A stretch of 64,000 bases of DNA, taken from NCBI GenBank assembly GCA_963669155.1, contig OZ022585.1:10062378-10126377 (forward strand), read 5' to 3'. Each line of letters begins with the position of its first letter. The stretch's first letter is position 1. The notes below the pieces were generated by a model, which had not been told where the DNA came from, did not search any database, and saw only the letters and a program-made list of their open reading frames with translations. This DNA is from Arbacia lixula. Its lineage: Eukaryota; Echinodermata; Echinoidea; Arbacioida; Arbaciidae. The position numbers and the translations under genes were made by a program. Shown here piece by piece: positions 28,301 through 41,200 of the stretch.

Positions 28301-31300
28301 GGACAGGAGAGAACTGGCATAAAGGCGGCCATGAGTTGGGCGAGGGGGTCCCGGTCTGAGACGTAGGTGACGTACATCACAGCAGGCAGCCCCCTCACTT
28401 CACAGTACGTCAGAACTACATGTTGGTAGGGCAAGAGGAGAGAAAGAAAAGGGAGCAGACGTTACGAGAGAACTGCCATGAGACTGGCGAGGGTTTCGCC
28501 ATTTGACGTGTAGGTGAGGTACATCACAGCAGGCAGCCCCCTCACTTCACACTACGTCAGAACTAGATAGGACAAGAGGAGAGAAATGTACAGTGTGTCC
28601 ACACACAAAAACAAATTATCATGTAGCTATACCGTTTCGGTACAGCTATACAACAATATTATGTGTGTGGCCGCTGACTAACGATACGAAACATGGTCTG
28701 GGCATCATTACGGACTGGAACGGTATAAAGAATCACGCTTTAACACGGTTCACCGTGTGTGTTGACATCACGAACGACACTTTGTATAACTGGGCAGAGC
28801 ATAGCGTGATCACTCGTGCAAAAGACCCAATCACTGCCATCATGGCTTTTACCAATGAAATACCATATACTCTAAACAAAATATGTCACTCCAACTACAG
28901 CTTTCTCAAGTCACAATCTAGTGTTTGTCAGAATTTGGTACATGTAGGACAGGAGGAGAGATATGAAGCGGAGATAGCTCACTGAACGAGCGAGAGGGCG
29001 GTGATGACAAATGGAGCTCTTCAGAAGAAGAATGCTTACAGCAAAACCAGAAAGATAATAACAAAACAGAAAATCTGAGGAAAATCTGACATATTTTATT
29101 ATTTAAGTTCTGAAAGGTATCATGACTTGAGCCAGACAATCCCTATTAATGATGTATGACATGCATCATAGCAGAGTTACCTGGGAATTAATACAATAGA
29201 TAATCAATATGCCGACTTTGAAAAAGTATAATCACAGTCCAATGACCAACTATTACAACAAAACAAGAAAAATTACTGAAAAAGAGTTATCTGAAAAAAT
29301 AACATATTTCCAATAACTCCCTGGAGTGGTATGGGGGGCATTTCATGAAAGTTGTCAGCACTGACAAATTGTCTTTCTCCGACAGTTACCATAGTAACAG
29401 TCCGAGGCTAGTGCCTCTCAGCCAATCAAAACCGAGGATTTCACTGAAATTGTCAGCACTGACTATTTAGTCAGTGCTGACAACTTTCATGAAATGCCCT
29501 ACTGGACAGATTAGGGAAGACAACAGCCAGTTAATGGTTGTCATTAACTGCATGCTCTTTACATCCACCGAAGCACACACATTGGCTTTAAGCAGAACAA
29601 AAGTCACATGATTGAAATAAAAGCAGACACATTGGCATACACAGAAAGGAAAGCGTATGGGAAATAAAGCACATTATTTAGTAAGTTATCAAAGCTGCCA
29701 CTAGTCGGCGGCCCCTATATATAAAGCACAATCTAAAGGTAAAAGGGAATAAGATTTCTGATAATTTGATTTTATAATATTCAATCAAACTACATTCCGG
29801 CAAATTTACTCTCACTCACCATCAGTAATTGAAACTTATACTATGAGCACATGCTTAATTCTTGCATTTTTGTGTTCTTTTTTTAGAAGGCAAACAAACA
29901 AATTCATGCTCCAGGCAAGGCCTTTCTGACTGACAAAGACATGAGTGCCAAATGAGAAAAAAGAAGATCTCCATAGTCCTTAGGGCAGCGAGAGAAGAGT
30001 GAATTTGAATGCTGTCCTGAGGCAGGATTGATCATGACAAATTGCACATATTGTATTTAATTATCATTTGCACTAAGAGACAGATGAAAAGTACTCAACA
30101 TTTAAAATCAATACATTAATCTATTTGTATTAAATTTTCACAGGATTAATAACTTTTGTAACAGTCAATAGGAGAGAAAAATCTTCCTTACTAGACTGGA
30201 GAATTCATGCTCTTGAAAGTGCGCTGTGGAAGACCAATGATAAAGCAATTCAACAAATTAACATTTTTACCTCTCCCCCCCCCCCCCCCACCCACCCACC
30301 TATTGATTCAACCACATATTCCTTTACTAAACTCCAGATTAATTAGTTCATTAATACGGAACAGTGATGAGATCATAGGTGTTAAAATGTACAATGTTCC
30401 CTCTATTTATACAACCTTTAAGATTCCAATACTTAACTGCAGGCACGCCTCATGTATTTGGTTCTCGAATATGGATCATATTACATGGAAATTGATAAAA
30501 ATTACAATATTGCCCCCATCAATTTAACCATAAACTGTAGGCATGGTTCATGTATTTGTTCACGAATATGGAAGAGCACTGACTTGGAAGTTGTGACAAT
30601 GTACAATGATCCCCCATCTTTTATTCATCAAAACAAATGTGAAATGTGCTTTAAAAGGCAAACAGATCAATTATATAGAGACATCACCATGTCCTCCCCC
30701 CTCCCTCTAACGAGTCAAAGATGCATTCATCATCGCCATGGTAACAGTCGGGCGAGTATGAAATTTCCAGCCCAAATGAAAAATGATGGATCAGGGTAGA
30801 TCAGGCAGCTAATCCATTCTGCAAAATTCTCCTGATGATGCCAAAGCGCTCTTTAACTCCACGCAGTCTGTTTTTAACCACACAGGTGCAGCTTAGGGCT
30901 CTTATCGCACTATGCTGCGTTCATACTACACACTTCTTTCGGTCAACAATCAGTCAAACGATCGACAGCAGATCAAACTGTATGATTAAATTTTCACATT
31001 TAAGAGTCAGAGAACTTAAATCTGATGGAATAGTGTACTCTATAAAAAGAATGAGCTAATTTACCAAAATATAAAATGTTGACAAAAAACAAATGTTGAT
31101 TCCATGAGACCTGGTAGTTGCTGTACCAAATTTATGAACTAACACATATGTACATGTACATACATGCACAGCATATATCCCTGACTCTAACATAAGTTAG
31201 AGATCATTTGTGCATTTTTCATTGCAAAACGGTATGAAATATCATTTAAAAAGAAAACATTTCTATATATGTACAAGCAGCAGCATATTTCAACCAACAC

Positions 31301-32216
31301 ATTGGAGAGCAATAAACGTATTAAAAATATAAAAAGAAAATACAGAGTAAGTATGCATATTTTATGAAATCAAAATGAACTGTAACCATATGAAAAGGAT
31401 CTCATGGAAGAACAGTGGTAATAGATGCTATTACTGCTGGGCTTTTCCACTTATTTTGTATCATTTGTTGTACATTATTGATTAACAGAAATCAAGACAA
31501 ACAAATGAACGCACAAGTAATTTATCGTCCCTGGGTCATACCAAATGCATGTACGAACAGTAGTCTGATGCGATAATGTCCCACAACTTCCTGTGATGAT
31601 GCAGCGAATGTGAAGGTGGCCCTACGCCAACCTGTACAGGTGGTACTACTACCAAGAGTCTCCCGGAGGGGGCTTTGTTTGATGGATGAGGCATCGCTGC
31701 CAGATAGAGACTACTGGCATGCAGGGGACCCTCATCATCAGAAACAGATAAATGATTCATCACGCTGATGGGGAGAGAGAAAGGGGGCAGGAGGAGGAGA
31801 GAGAGGAGGGGGAGGAGAGAGAGGAGGGGGAGGAGGGGAGGAGGGGGTAGAGATGGAGGAAGAAGGAGAGAGAGAGGGAAAGAGGGGGAGAGGGAGATGG
31901 AAAGGGAGAAGGAGAGGGAGAGGGAGAGGGAGAATGGGGGAAAAAGAAAGAGAGAGACCCTCATCATCAGAAACAGATAAATGATTCTTCACGCTCATGG
32001 GGGAGGAAGGAGGTAGAAGGAGGGGAAAAAGGGGAGAGAAAGGGAGACAATGAACAACAGAGGGAGACAGATGGAGGTAGAGGGAGATAAAGGTTGAGAG
32101 AGGAAAACAGGAGAGAGAGGGAGAGGGAGAGGGAGAGAAAGAGAGAAAATGGGAGGGGTAAAGAGGTAAAGGGGAAGAGTGAGGTTGAGAGAGTGTGGAA
32201 GGAAGGTATAGGGAGG

Positions 32217-32249
<33 letters not shown>

Positions 32250-35200
32250 GCAGGGGAAGGAGAGGTAGAGAGGGGGGGGATTGACACGAGTGTGGGATTA
32301 CAAGAGGGAAGAGGGAGAGAGAGAGAGAGCGAGGGAGAGTGAGTGAGAGAGACGGAGGCAAAGAAACAAAGAAAAGAGGAGGGAGTAGGGGGAGACAGAC
32401 ATACAGAGAGACAGGGAAAGAGCGAGAGAGAGAGAGGAAGAGAGAGAGAGAGATATAGATAGAGAGAGAGGGAGAGGAGGCGAGAGCAACAGAAGAGAAA
32501 AGGTAATGGGTTGGATAATGGACGAGCCAAATTAAACTTTTGGCAAGCCTTAGTGTGGATAAAAAAACATGAAGACACACAATGAGTGATGCTTGTTGAA
32601 AGATGGAAATGGAAAAAGCTGAGATCTCTAAGGTTAATAGATGTTATTGGGAGGCTCTAACTGCTATTTGAAGACTGGTCCTGGATGTGTCTCTGCTGAA
32701 ATGATGAGTATTCAAAAAGGAAAATGTTGACATTAACACATAGTCTAATATTCAAACCACTGTGAAGGCATAAAAATGCATTTATGCAGCCAATGCCATC
32801 AAGAAATTTCAGCTAGGTTAGCATATAAACAAGTTCGGATGAGTGTTGATCCATAATCTTAACCTCTAATGGGATTTGTGTGCATTAATGGTGAAAACAT
32901 ACAGATATGCCACGTAAAAGGTTTGAAAGAAGTCTTCTCAATAATGTGTAAACGCAGCTACTGCCCATGTCAAAACGGACAAATGCTCTGCTAGGAAATT
33001 AACCTTTTGACACTATTAAAAGATAATTATAAGCAAGTTACAACTCGAATCAATCTCAAATTGACATACAGACAAGTCAAAGGATGTCAATTTTTTTAGC
33101 AGGTTTCATTCAATTTTATTAATTATTATTTTCAAGGAAATACTTGTGCCTAAGTGTGTCAGTGGAACATAAAGAGTTAAAAGGATAGTTCACCCTGATG
33201 AAAAGTTGGTTTCAATAAAAGCAGAAGGATGAAAGAAACATATATTTGTAAAGGTTTGACATAAATATATCAAAGGATGAAAATGTTATGATCTTTTGAA
33301 ATTTCAAAACATTTTGATAAAATGCTTTTTTTCTGTTTCTGGTAGAGAATTATTAGTTTTCATAGCGTCACTTATGCTTCTTTCATGCGTCTGCTTTTTT
33401 TTGCAACCAACTTAATTTCAGGGTGAACTATCCCTTTAATATCTGAAACCCCCGCTTCGGCTCTCAAGTCATGTATGAATAATGTGACATTACAGTTGAG
33501 ATGAAGAAAGCAATTGAAGTTGCCAATAAAACAGTGACATTTTCATCACATCCATGTCATCTAGTCCTGAATGATAAGTTCAGTCCACATGTACAAATGC
33601 AACAGAGACCCGAGTTCAATGGATATCAACGCTCATAGAAAACCTGTTTGTTGCCTTCACGCAATCTTAATTACCACATCAAAATTTGATTTTAATTGTT
33701 TGGAAATGTCAAGCTCACGTCTTATTCAAGAGCATGTCATCCATCTGTTTTGTACACACTTTCCCACCTATCTTAAACTACATGTAATGATCAGTACATG
33801 AAACATGTCAACATCCTTGCATTCATGCAGAACTACTCTAGGCTTTACTGAACAGTGAACACAAGAGGGAGCTGTTAAAAAATCAAAATAGTTCATTTTC
33901 ATTCCACTTAAGTGCATCTTTTGGTATAGGTAGTCAGTGTTATTTCAGTGTCACAATTGCAAACGAGCTACTATGATGTACATGTACACCTGTGTGTTAG
34001 TATATTATGTGTGTGTATATGTGTGTATAAGGGTTTATAGTGTGTACATGTGTGTACATTGCATGGGTATCAAGGGGAAGGGGTAATTGTCATGTGTTCA
34101 CTGCAACATAGTTAGAATTGAAATTAGAACAACAATCATGATTAGAACAAATGTACAAAGCCTATAGGCATCTAGTTTCTCTCTGATTCAGACCGGAAGA
34201 AGTGGAGAGTTAGAGCAGTGAGGTCTCTGGCACCTCTCTGGTTAGAGAGTCTTATTGGTACCCCTTTACTAGGCCTGATTGCACATGTAGTGTTAAAAAG
34301 ATAAATAAAAGGAAATTTGAAGGGATAGTCCACCCAGAAATTAAGTTTGATTCAATAAATGCAGAAACACATTGGTGAAGGTTTGATGAAAATCCCTCAA
34401 TGCATAAGAAAGTTATGATCTTTTAAAGTTTTGGTTTTGTGACGTCACGTGCGAGGTGCTCTCCCTGATGTTGTGCACTTTTTTTTAAATGTCAATGTAT
34501 CATTTTACCTGTGCATTTGATAATCATTAAAACACATTTTTACACACAAACCTCTCTGAAACAAATTCATCAAAAATTCATCAAAAACAAAAAAAGAGCA
34601 ATCTACTACATGATTGAACAAATACGTTTTGTAGACTCAAGTCCTGAGGTGCACACTGGTTTATTTTCAAGGCTCCTTGCCCACAGTAAGCTTTTCCATC
34701 ATGAACATAATTAACATAAAGTTCATTTGCATTTTCAAGTTAACTATAGAAGACCCAATAGGAATAAAAGAAATGGAACAGGCCAACTAAAATGTAGGAA
34801 CCCTATTCACCATGTCAACCATAGGAGCAAGAAGGGTGAAGATGGTAGACTAGCTGAGGTGATTAAGTAATAAAGAATGGAAGAATAAAGAACCAGATGT
34901 GAGGATGGAATGAATGAGCACATCTGAATAGGAAAGGAATGAAGGTGATCAGAGATGTAGGTAAGTGACTAATGAGGTGAACAAACCTATTGAAATTGGA
35001 CTGAACATACACTGAACTGGACTAACTACCGAACCAGAAGTAAAAGGAATCAAACAAAAGGGGAACTTAAATGGAAACTTAACCCTTACGGAATCATACA
35101 CCACACGAAAAATGGGAGACCACCTTGCACATGACATCACAAAATCCAAATTTCAAAAGAACATTTTTTACTTTCTTATCTGTCGATAGATTTTTGTCAA

Positions 35201-38200
35201 TCGTTCACTTTTCACCAACATATTTCTTTTATATTTCTGCTTTTATTGAAATCCATCAAATTGCAAGATGGACTATCCCTTTACAAAGACTGGGAGTGAG
35301 TCCTATTGTGTCACAACCGGTACATGTACTACATTTGATTACACTCTGCATGTTAGCTTATATGTAATGGAGGGCTTGAACACGACTTGTACACTAAACA
35401 CATTCATGTAAAATGTAGACTAACAATTGCTTCACAAAAATGTTTGGAAACACAGACTAAGCCCACTTCTCTGCATGCTGTACGAGCAGGGCTTAGTTCA
35501 TGTTTCCAGACACAGTTGTTAAGCAGTGGTTAGAATCAATGTTTCTAAACGCACATCTACATGTACACCTTTCAGTACGTGATTGTGTATTGCGGTGTTT
35601 ACCAACTCTCAGATAATGTAATTCTGGCTCATGATGCATTTAACTCTTTGCCCGCCACGCACACTATCTCCCCTGCGCCACATTAATTTCAGGGTGCCAC
35701 ATTCAGAGGGGCTTTGCATTTGCACTGTCTTACTCAACTTGCAATAACTTTTTATTGGCTTGTCGTGATGAAAAAAAATGTGTAGCAAAGTCTAAGAGAA
35801 ATTGATACTCTTGCCAATGGTATCATTTTTTTTCATGTACATGTATAATATCATAGATTCTGAGAATTATAACTTTATATTCTGTCTCCAAATTATCGTT
35901 TTGGAGGATAACTTATACATGTACCTCTTATGTTCAATATTTCCTAATGAAGGTTATTCTCTTAAGTTAGTTCATAGAAAATATGTGTTCTTTAGCTTTC
36001 GTTACATACCAAACCCATGTCTTTATGGGAATAATGCCAAGCAATTTAGACTTAGATTTAAATGGGGCATTCAAAAAGAATAAGCTAACAATCAACTAAA
36101 CTCCTCTATTGAAATTGACCCTGGGTACTTCTCAATAGACTTCCTGTCCCGGGAGACTTCCTGCCTATTGATACTCTGATCCTCTTATTGTTATATAGGG
36201 AGGTAGCAGTTTGTCGCTATTGTATGTGTGTGCGCACAATACAATTAAATGCGTTCCGTATGCATTGTGCGCGAAATGTGACTTGAGTCGAACTTGGCAG
36301 CCCGCTGTATGTGCCGCAAGTCGAACGAAGCGAGCTAAGAGTTAAAAAATGCAATTTTTTCTGTGTTTCAAATAGGAAGGGCTCCCTACCACACAAAAAA
36401 TGCCATCACATACATGTATTTCCACTGCAAACATCAGCCCTGCCCTACTCTGACAAAAGGAAGCAAGTGACAAATCACTCAAATCTGGATTATTGGTACT
36501 TTTACATTGTACCCAGCATTCCCTACATACGGTCAAAATCTGGACAAGAAATATTCACCTTGTTACAAGATATTAAATCTAACATGATATGATGTTGCAC
36601 TGATGCCAATGCAAGTGACAGACACATTTTGCTCATTTACAAGAAAAGACTCTTTTATTAGTTGCTTCCTTTTGTCAGAGGAGGGCAGATCCTAAATTGC
36701 GTGAAAACGCAGACTATAGGCTAGAAAGAGAGTTCATAAATGCACGCTCGGTGTCCATACACTCCATGGCCTGGAACCAGACTACTATGTATGTACACCT
36801 GCTGTGCGGATCCAGTACATGTAGGAGAATGAACTTAGAGGGCCCCCTGACCTGCCAATGGCCATGGTAGATCACAAATGGAATGCCAGGGCAGGCCAGC
36901 CATGTGGAACAAACATGTAAACGACATCGCATACCACACATTAGTTTCGCTATTACATGTACTTCTGTACTTGTGATACTGCTACCGTGTTGTGTACATA
37001 ACAATGTAAATGCTGGTACTAGGCTTCCACACCGCTGCTGAGCACAATGCAGCGCCGAATAGTGCGGAAATAAATTATAGCAATGTGACTGTCATGCAGT
37101 TGATAAATGTATGCCTGAGCCTTTATGTTAGCTTTATCTAGTTTGTATAGATAATCTTCTATGCTCATAAAACATTTGGTGGAAATTGGAAAAATGGAAT
37201 TCCTCACTATTCCCAATTTAAAGTTCATTCACCTTAGTCCTCTGAGGAAATTAACTTCTTAAATTTATCTCTATGTATTCATCTAACTCTGTACCATGTT
37301 TGATCATTGTAAAGTCATTGGGGGAAAATATAACATTTTGGGCATTTATGACAATTTCGTGAAAGTTCCCAGACCTTTGACCTCTGTAAGATCAAACGTC
37401 CAATGTCATCACTCCAACTCCATGTACATGTGCATGTACATGTAGTAATCCATTGTTATACCACATTGGGTCAAAACTGGATTGCTTAAAATATCATTTT
37501 TCACAATTTTTTACCTTTGACCTCTAACCAATTTTACTTCTCATCTTATCAGTGGATCTTTCTAGTTTCATACACCCATGTATCTAGTTAATTCAATTTC
37601 TAGATTCTTTTAGAAAGATGATATTTTAAAGACATTTTTGACATTTTTGACTAAGTTCAACGACCTTTAACATTTGGCATTTCAATGATTTAATCAATTG
37701 AAGGGGTTGGCGGCTCAGGGCAAAAAAGCCCCCCAAATGCCAAAAAACAGCCCCTTTGAACAAAAGTGCCCCTGTGAAAAATAAAGATTTCGCATGTAGA
37801 GTAAAGCGTGGATACCTTTCAAGTTTCAGATCAACATTTACTAGAATGTATCAGAAATACCAGTAACAAATCAATTTGCATACCAACAATACTAATTGCA
37901 CGGTAAAACCTGTTCTAAAGACCACAATTTGGGTTTCCTTTGCAAGAAGGTTCCTCCTTGAACCTGTAGTAATACAAACCTGTATTCAAAGACTACCTGC
38001 TTATAAAGACCAGATTTCTTGTCACCCTTGAGCGGTCTATACTAGTTTCACTGTAATTGCTCTTGGACGGGCGTGGTCATGAAAGGCTCTAATTCATACT
38101 TCTTTTCTTGATGGTATCCATATATGTCACACTGTCATACATTGTACAACATTCAGTTTGAAATACTAGGATGCAATAGAAATGAGTGTTACCTATTTGG

Positions 38201-41200
38201 ATGTATACAACAATGACTATATCTACTCTTCTACCATCTCAGTCCTATTGGCACACATATGTGTGTGATGTGGATTTCATTGCTCGGGACTGAGAGTGTT
38301 AATGACGTGGGCTGTAAATCATATTTTCTTGCTGGTATCTACATTTCATACTTTCATACAACATGCAGTTTGAGATTTATAAATGTACTAGAATAAGCAT
38401 TGTCAATTTACATGCCAAAAGGATTCATATTCAATTATATCTTTATATTATGTTTGAAATAATTGTTATATAATCTCTTATGTCATTTTTAACGATAATT
38501 TTTAAAAAAAATTCTTCATATAATTGTCATCATAATCACATTTCTATGTGCTCTTGAAAGGCTGCGGTCGTGAATGAAAGATGGACTCACCCTCCGCTGC
38601 GAGGCCCCCCACGGTGTTAGGTGGCTGGAGGAATGGGCAGCAGGGGGTGGCGGTGAGGGTGGAGGAGCGCAGGGAGAGGAGTGGGTAGGGGCTGGCTCGG
38701 GACAGCACGTCTGAACGCGTCTTGAGCTCCCCTATCCTCTGGCTACCCAGCACCACCACGGTAGAGGGCTTGACGGCCGCAAACAGCTGCGGAGAGGGGT
38801 CAGTTCATACGTCATACACACATAGCTGTTGATCCACTTATACATGTATAACACTCTACAGTATGGTACTCCTTAATGAAGATATTTTACAAACAATATA
38901 TCAAGGGATATGCTGGGACTGTAGAATAAAACAAGAGAAAGAAAACATAGCATGGGGGCTCAGGGGAAATCAGCCCCCAGATTTCAATACTTCAATTGTA
39001 AATTTCTTTTAAACGAAATGGAAATTTGAAAAAACAAAACCTGTCCCATGCATTTCTTGTTAACACAAATACAACAAGTCTTTAGGGAACCGCTAGTATT
39101 CCAATTGGATTTTTTAATTACCTTGTTCTACTTTCATGAGGAAGGGCCTCTTAATATCATATTTCTTGTAGCTCTATAATGGTCCTTAAATACAGGTTTA
39201 ATTGCATCAGTTATCAATGTGATAATAAAACACTTAAGAACTCAATGGCTTTCAATGTTCTTTGAATGTTTCCACTGTGAGAGTGTATACTAATAAATAT
39301 AATACTAAGAATGTTGCTATAGGATTGGTCAAGAGTTCACATGATAAAGCTTAGTTTTGCCCATCTGATCACCTGAGAAGAAAAGTTTGTTACGCTCTAA
39401 GTGATAGTACTCTTTGGTTTCGCTGATCTCTTCACTCCTCACAGTCCTAACGAGTGATTAATATTTTGAGTACGCGCGAAATATAAGTGCGTTACACTCA
39501 GACTATCAATTGACTAAAGTAGCTCGGTGCAGACGGTGCCGCGGTGCACGGTAATCACATTACTTTTGTACATCAAATTGCCAATTTTGGTATAAATAGT
39601 TGGTTTCAGATGCAGAATATAAAACAAATAATTAACTTTGGGTTTCAGGTAATGAGACGAACTATCACTTCCGCTGCGATCTGAATGTATACCTATCTTT
39701 CCTCAGCTGGGCTTTGGAAAGATAGCTACATCCAGATCGCCTTGGAAGTGATAGTTCGTCGACTTTGTCCCATCACCTTCACCAATGTCGATTATTTGCA
39801 TACTATTAAGGAAATATTTATAGTAAAACTATCGATAACACCATGTGGTTGTATTCTTCCATGATAATTGACCCACTTATGGAGTGAAGAAAGGACAAGA
39901 AAAGCGAAAAATGGAGAGATTATTTTTTTATTCTACACAAGACTATTTTCAGCTTTAGTTTTCAGTGTTTTAAACTTAAAATATATGGGATGAAATGGAA
40001 GAAGTGGTGGTGATGAGAACTGGTTGTGAACTGGTCACAAAGTAGTTGTACACAGAAAAGAAAGGAAAGAGGCAAAGTGTGGAGAAGTTATAAGTTTTCC
40101 AACTACACTATACATGTAGGTTTCTTTCCGAATCTGATAAATGAATTTATAATAAAACTGACCTGTTGAACCCATGAGAAGAGCTGCTGGGTTGACACGG
40201 TTTCTCTGCACTCACACAACGCTAAGTCAGAGCTCCCTTTCTTCCTGATAAAAATATAATTTACAATGAATTGTAAATAACTAAAGCGTGATCTTGACAC
40301 ATAAGTGCAGTATGGCTCTGGAACTGTAAAAGTATTTACCAGAGGCTCAGCACAATTAAGCCCCCAAATGCAAAAAAAAAAAAAAATCTATATTCTCTAT
40401 AAATACCAAGCTTGTGAAAACCTGGTACAGAGGAGGAGAGAACTTTCATTACAAAGTATCATGCAAGTTTAAGTTGGAATCGGTTACAATCGGTGCTTTG
40501 GTAATGGCATATTGACTTACTATGATAAAAGTTTGTTCAAACATTCATAATCAAAAGATGCATATTGTTAATTAAAACCTGAACTTCCATGCTAAACTTT
40601 TGAGCTTCAAGAAATGTATCAATTTTGTGGTAAATGATTAATAATTATGTTGGAGTTTTACTAGTGATGGAATATTTCAATGTGCTACATTGAATAGACG
40701 GCATCTGGCGTTTCTGAAATTACGCGTGGCGCATAACAGCCTCTGATATTTACGCGTGGCGTGAAATAGCTCTTCATTTTTTATGCGTTTTTTACACTGG
40801 CGACCACCTTGAATAGACCTGTTGATTAACATTCAACTTTTACACTGATTCACAATTCTCATGACAACAACTCTGGGGCTTTCCTGAGATTTGCATAACA
40901 TGGTAAGATGCAAATACATGTAATACAAATCAATGACCATTAGCTATTCTGATAAAGCAGATAACACATACACGACAGGAGATATACACTACAGCTCGAA
41001 GGAATTGGCATAGGGAAAGGGAAAGGAAAGAAAGGGAAGGATCTGCAGTTTTAAACCGTGGTATATTTTGTCGAGTTCAGCATGAAACATGATGCTTATT
41101 AGGCTAATGGCTGCATCATGTTTCATGCTGAACTGGACAAGATATACCGCGGTTTAAAGCTGCGGCTCTTTCCCTTTCCCTTTCCCAATGCTAATTCCTT

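Noticed and set aside
31768-32580. 280-codon Ser/Leu/Pro frame and companions
   Set aside because: Composition artefact of the purine tract, apart from the separate small frame at 31536-31766.
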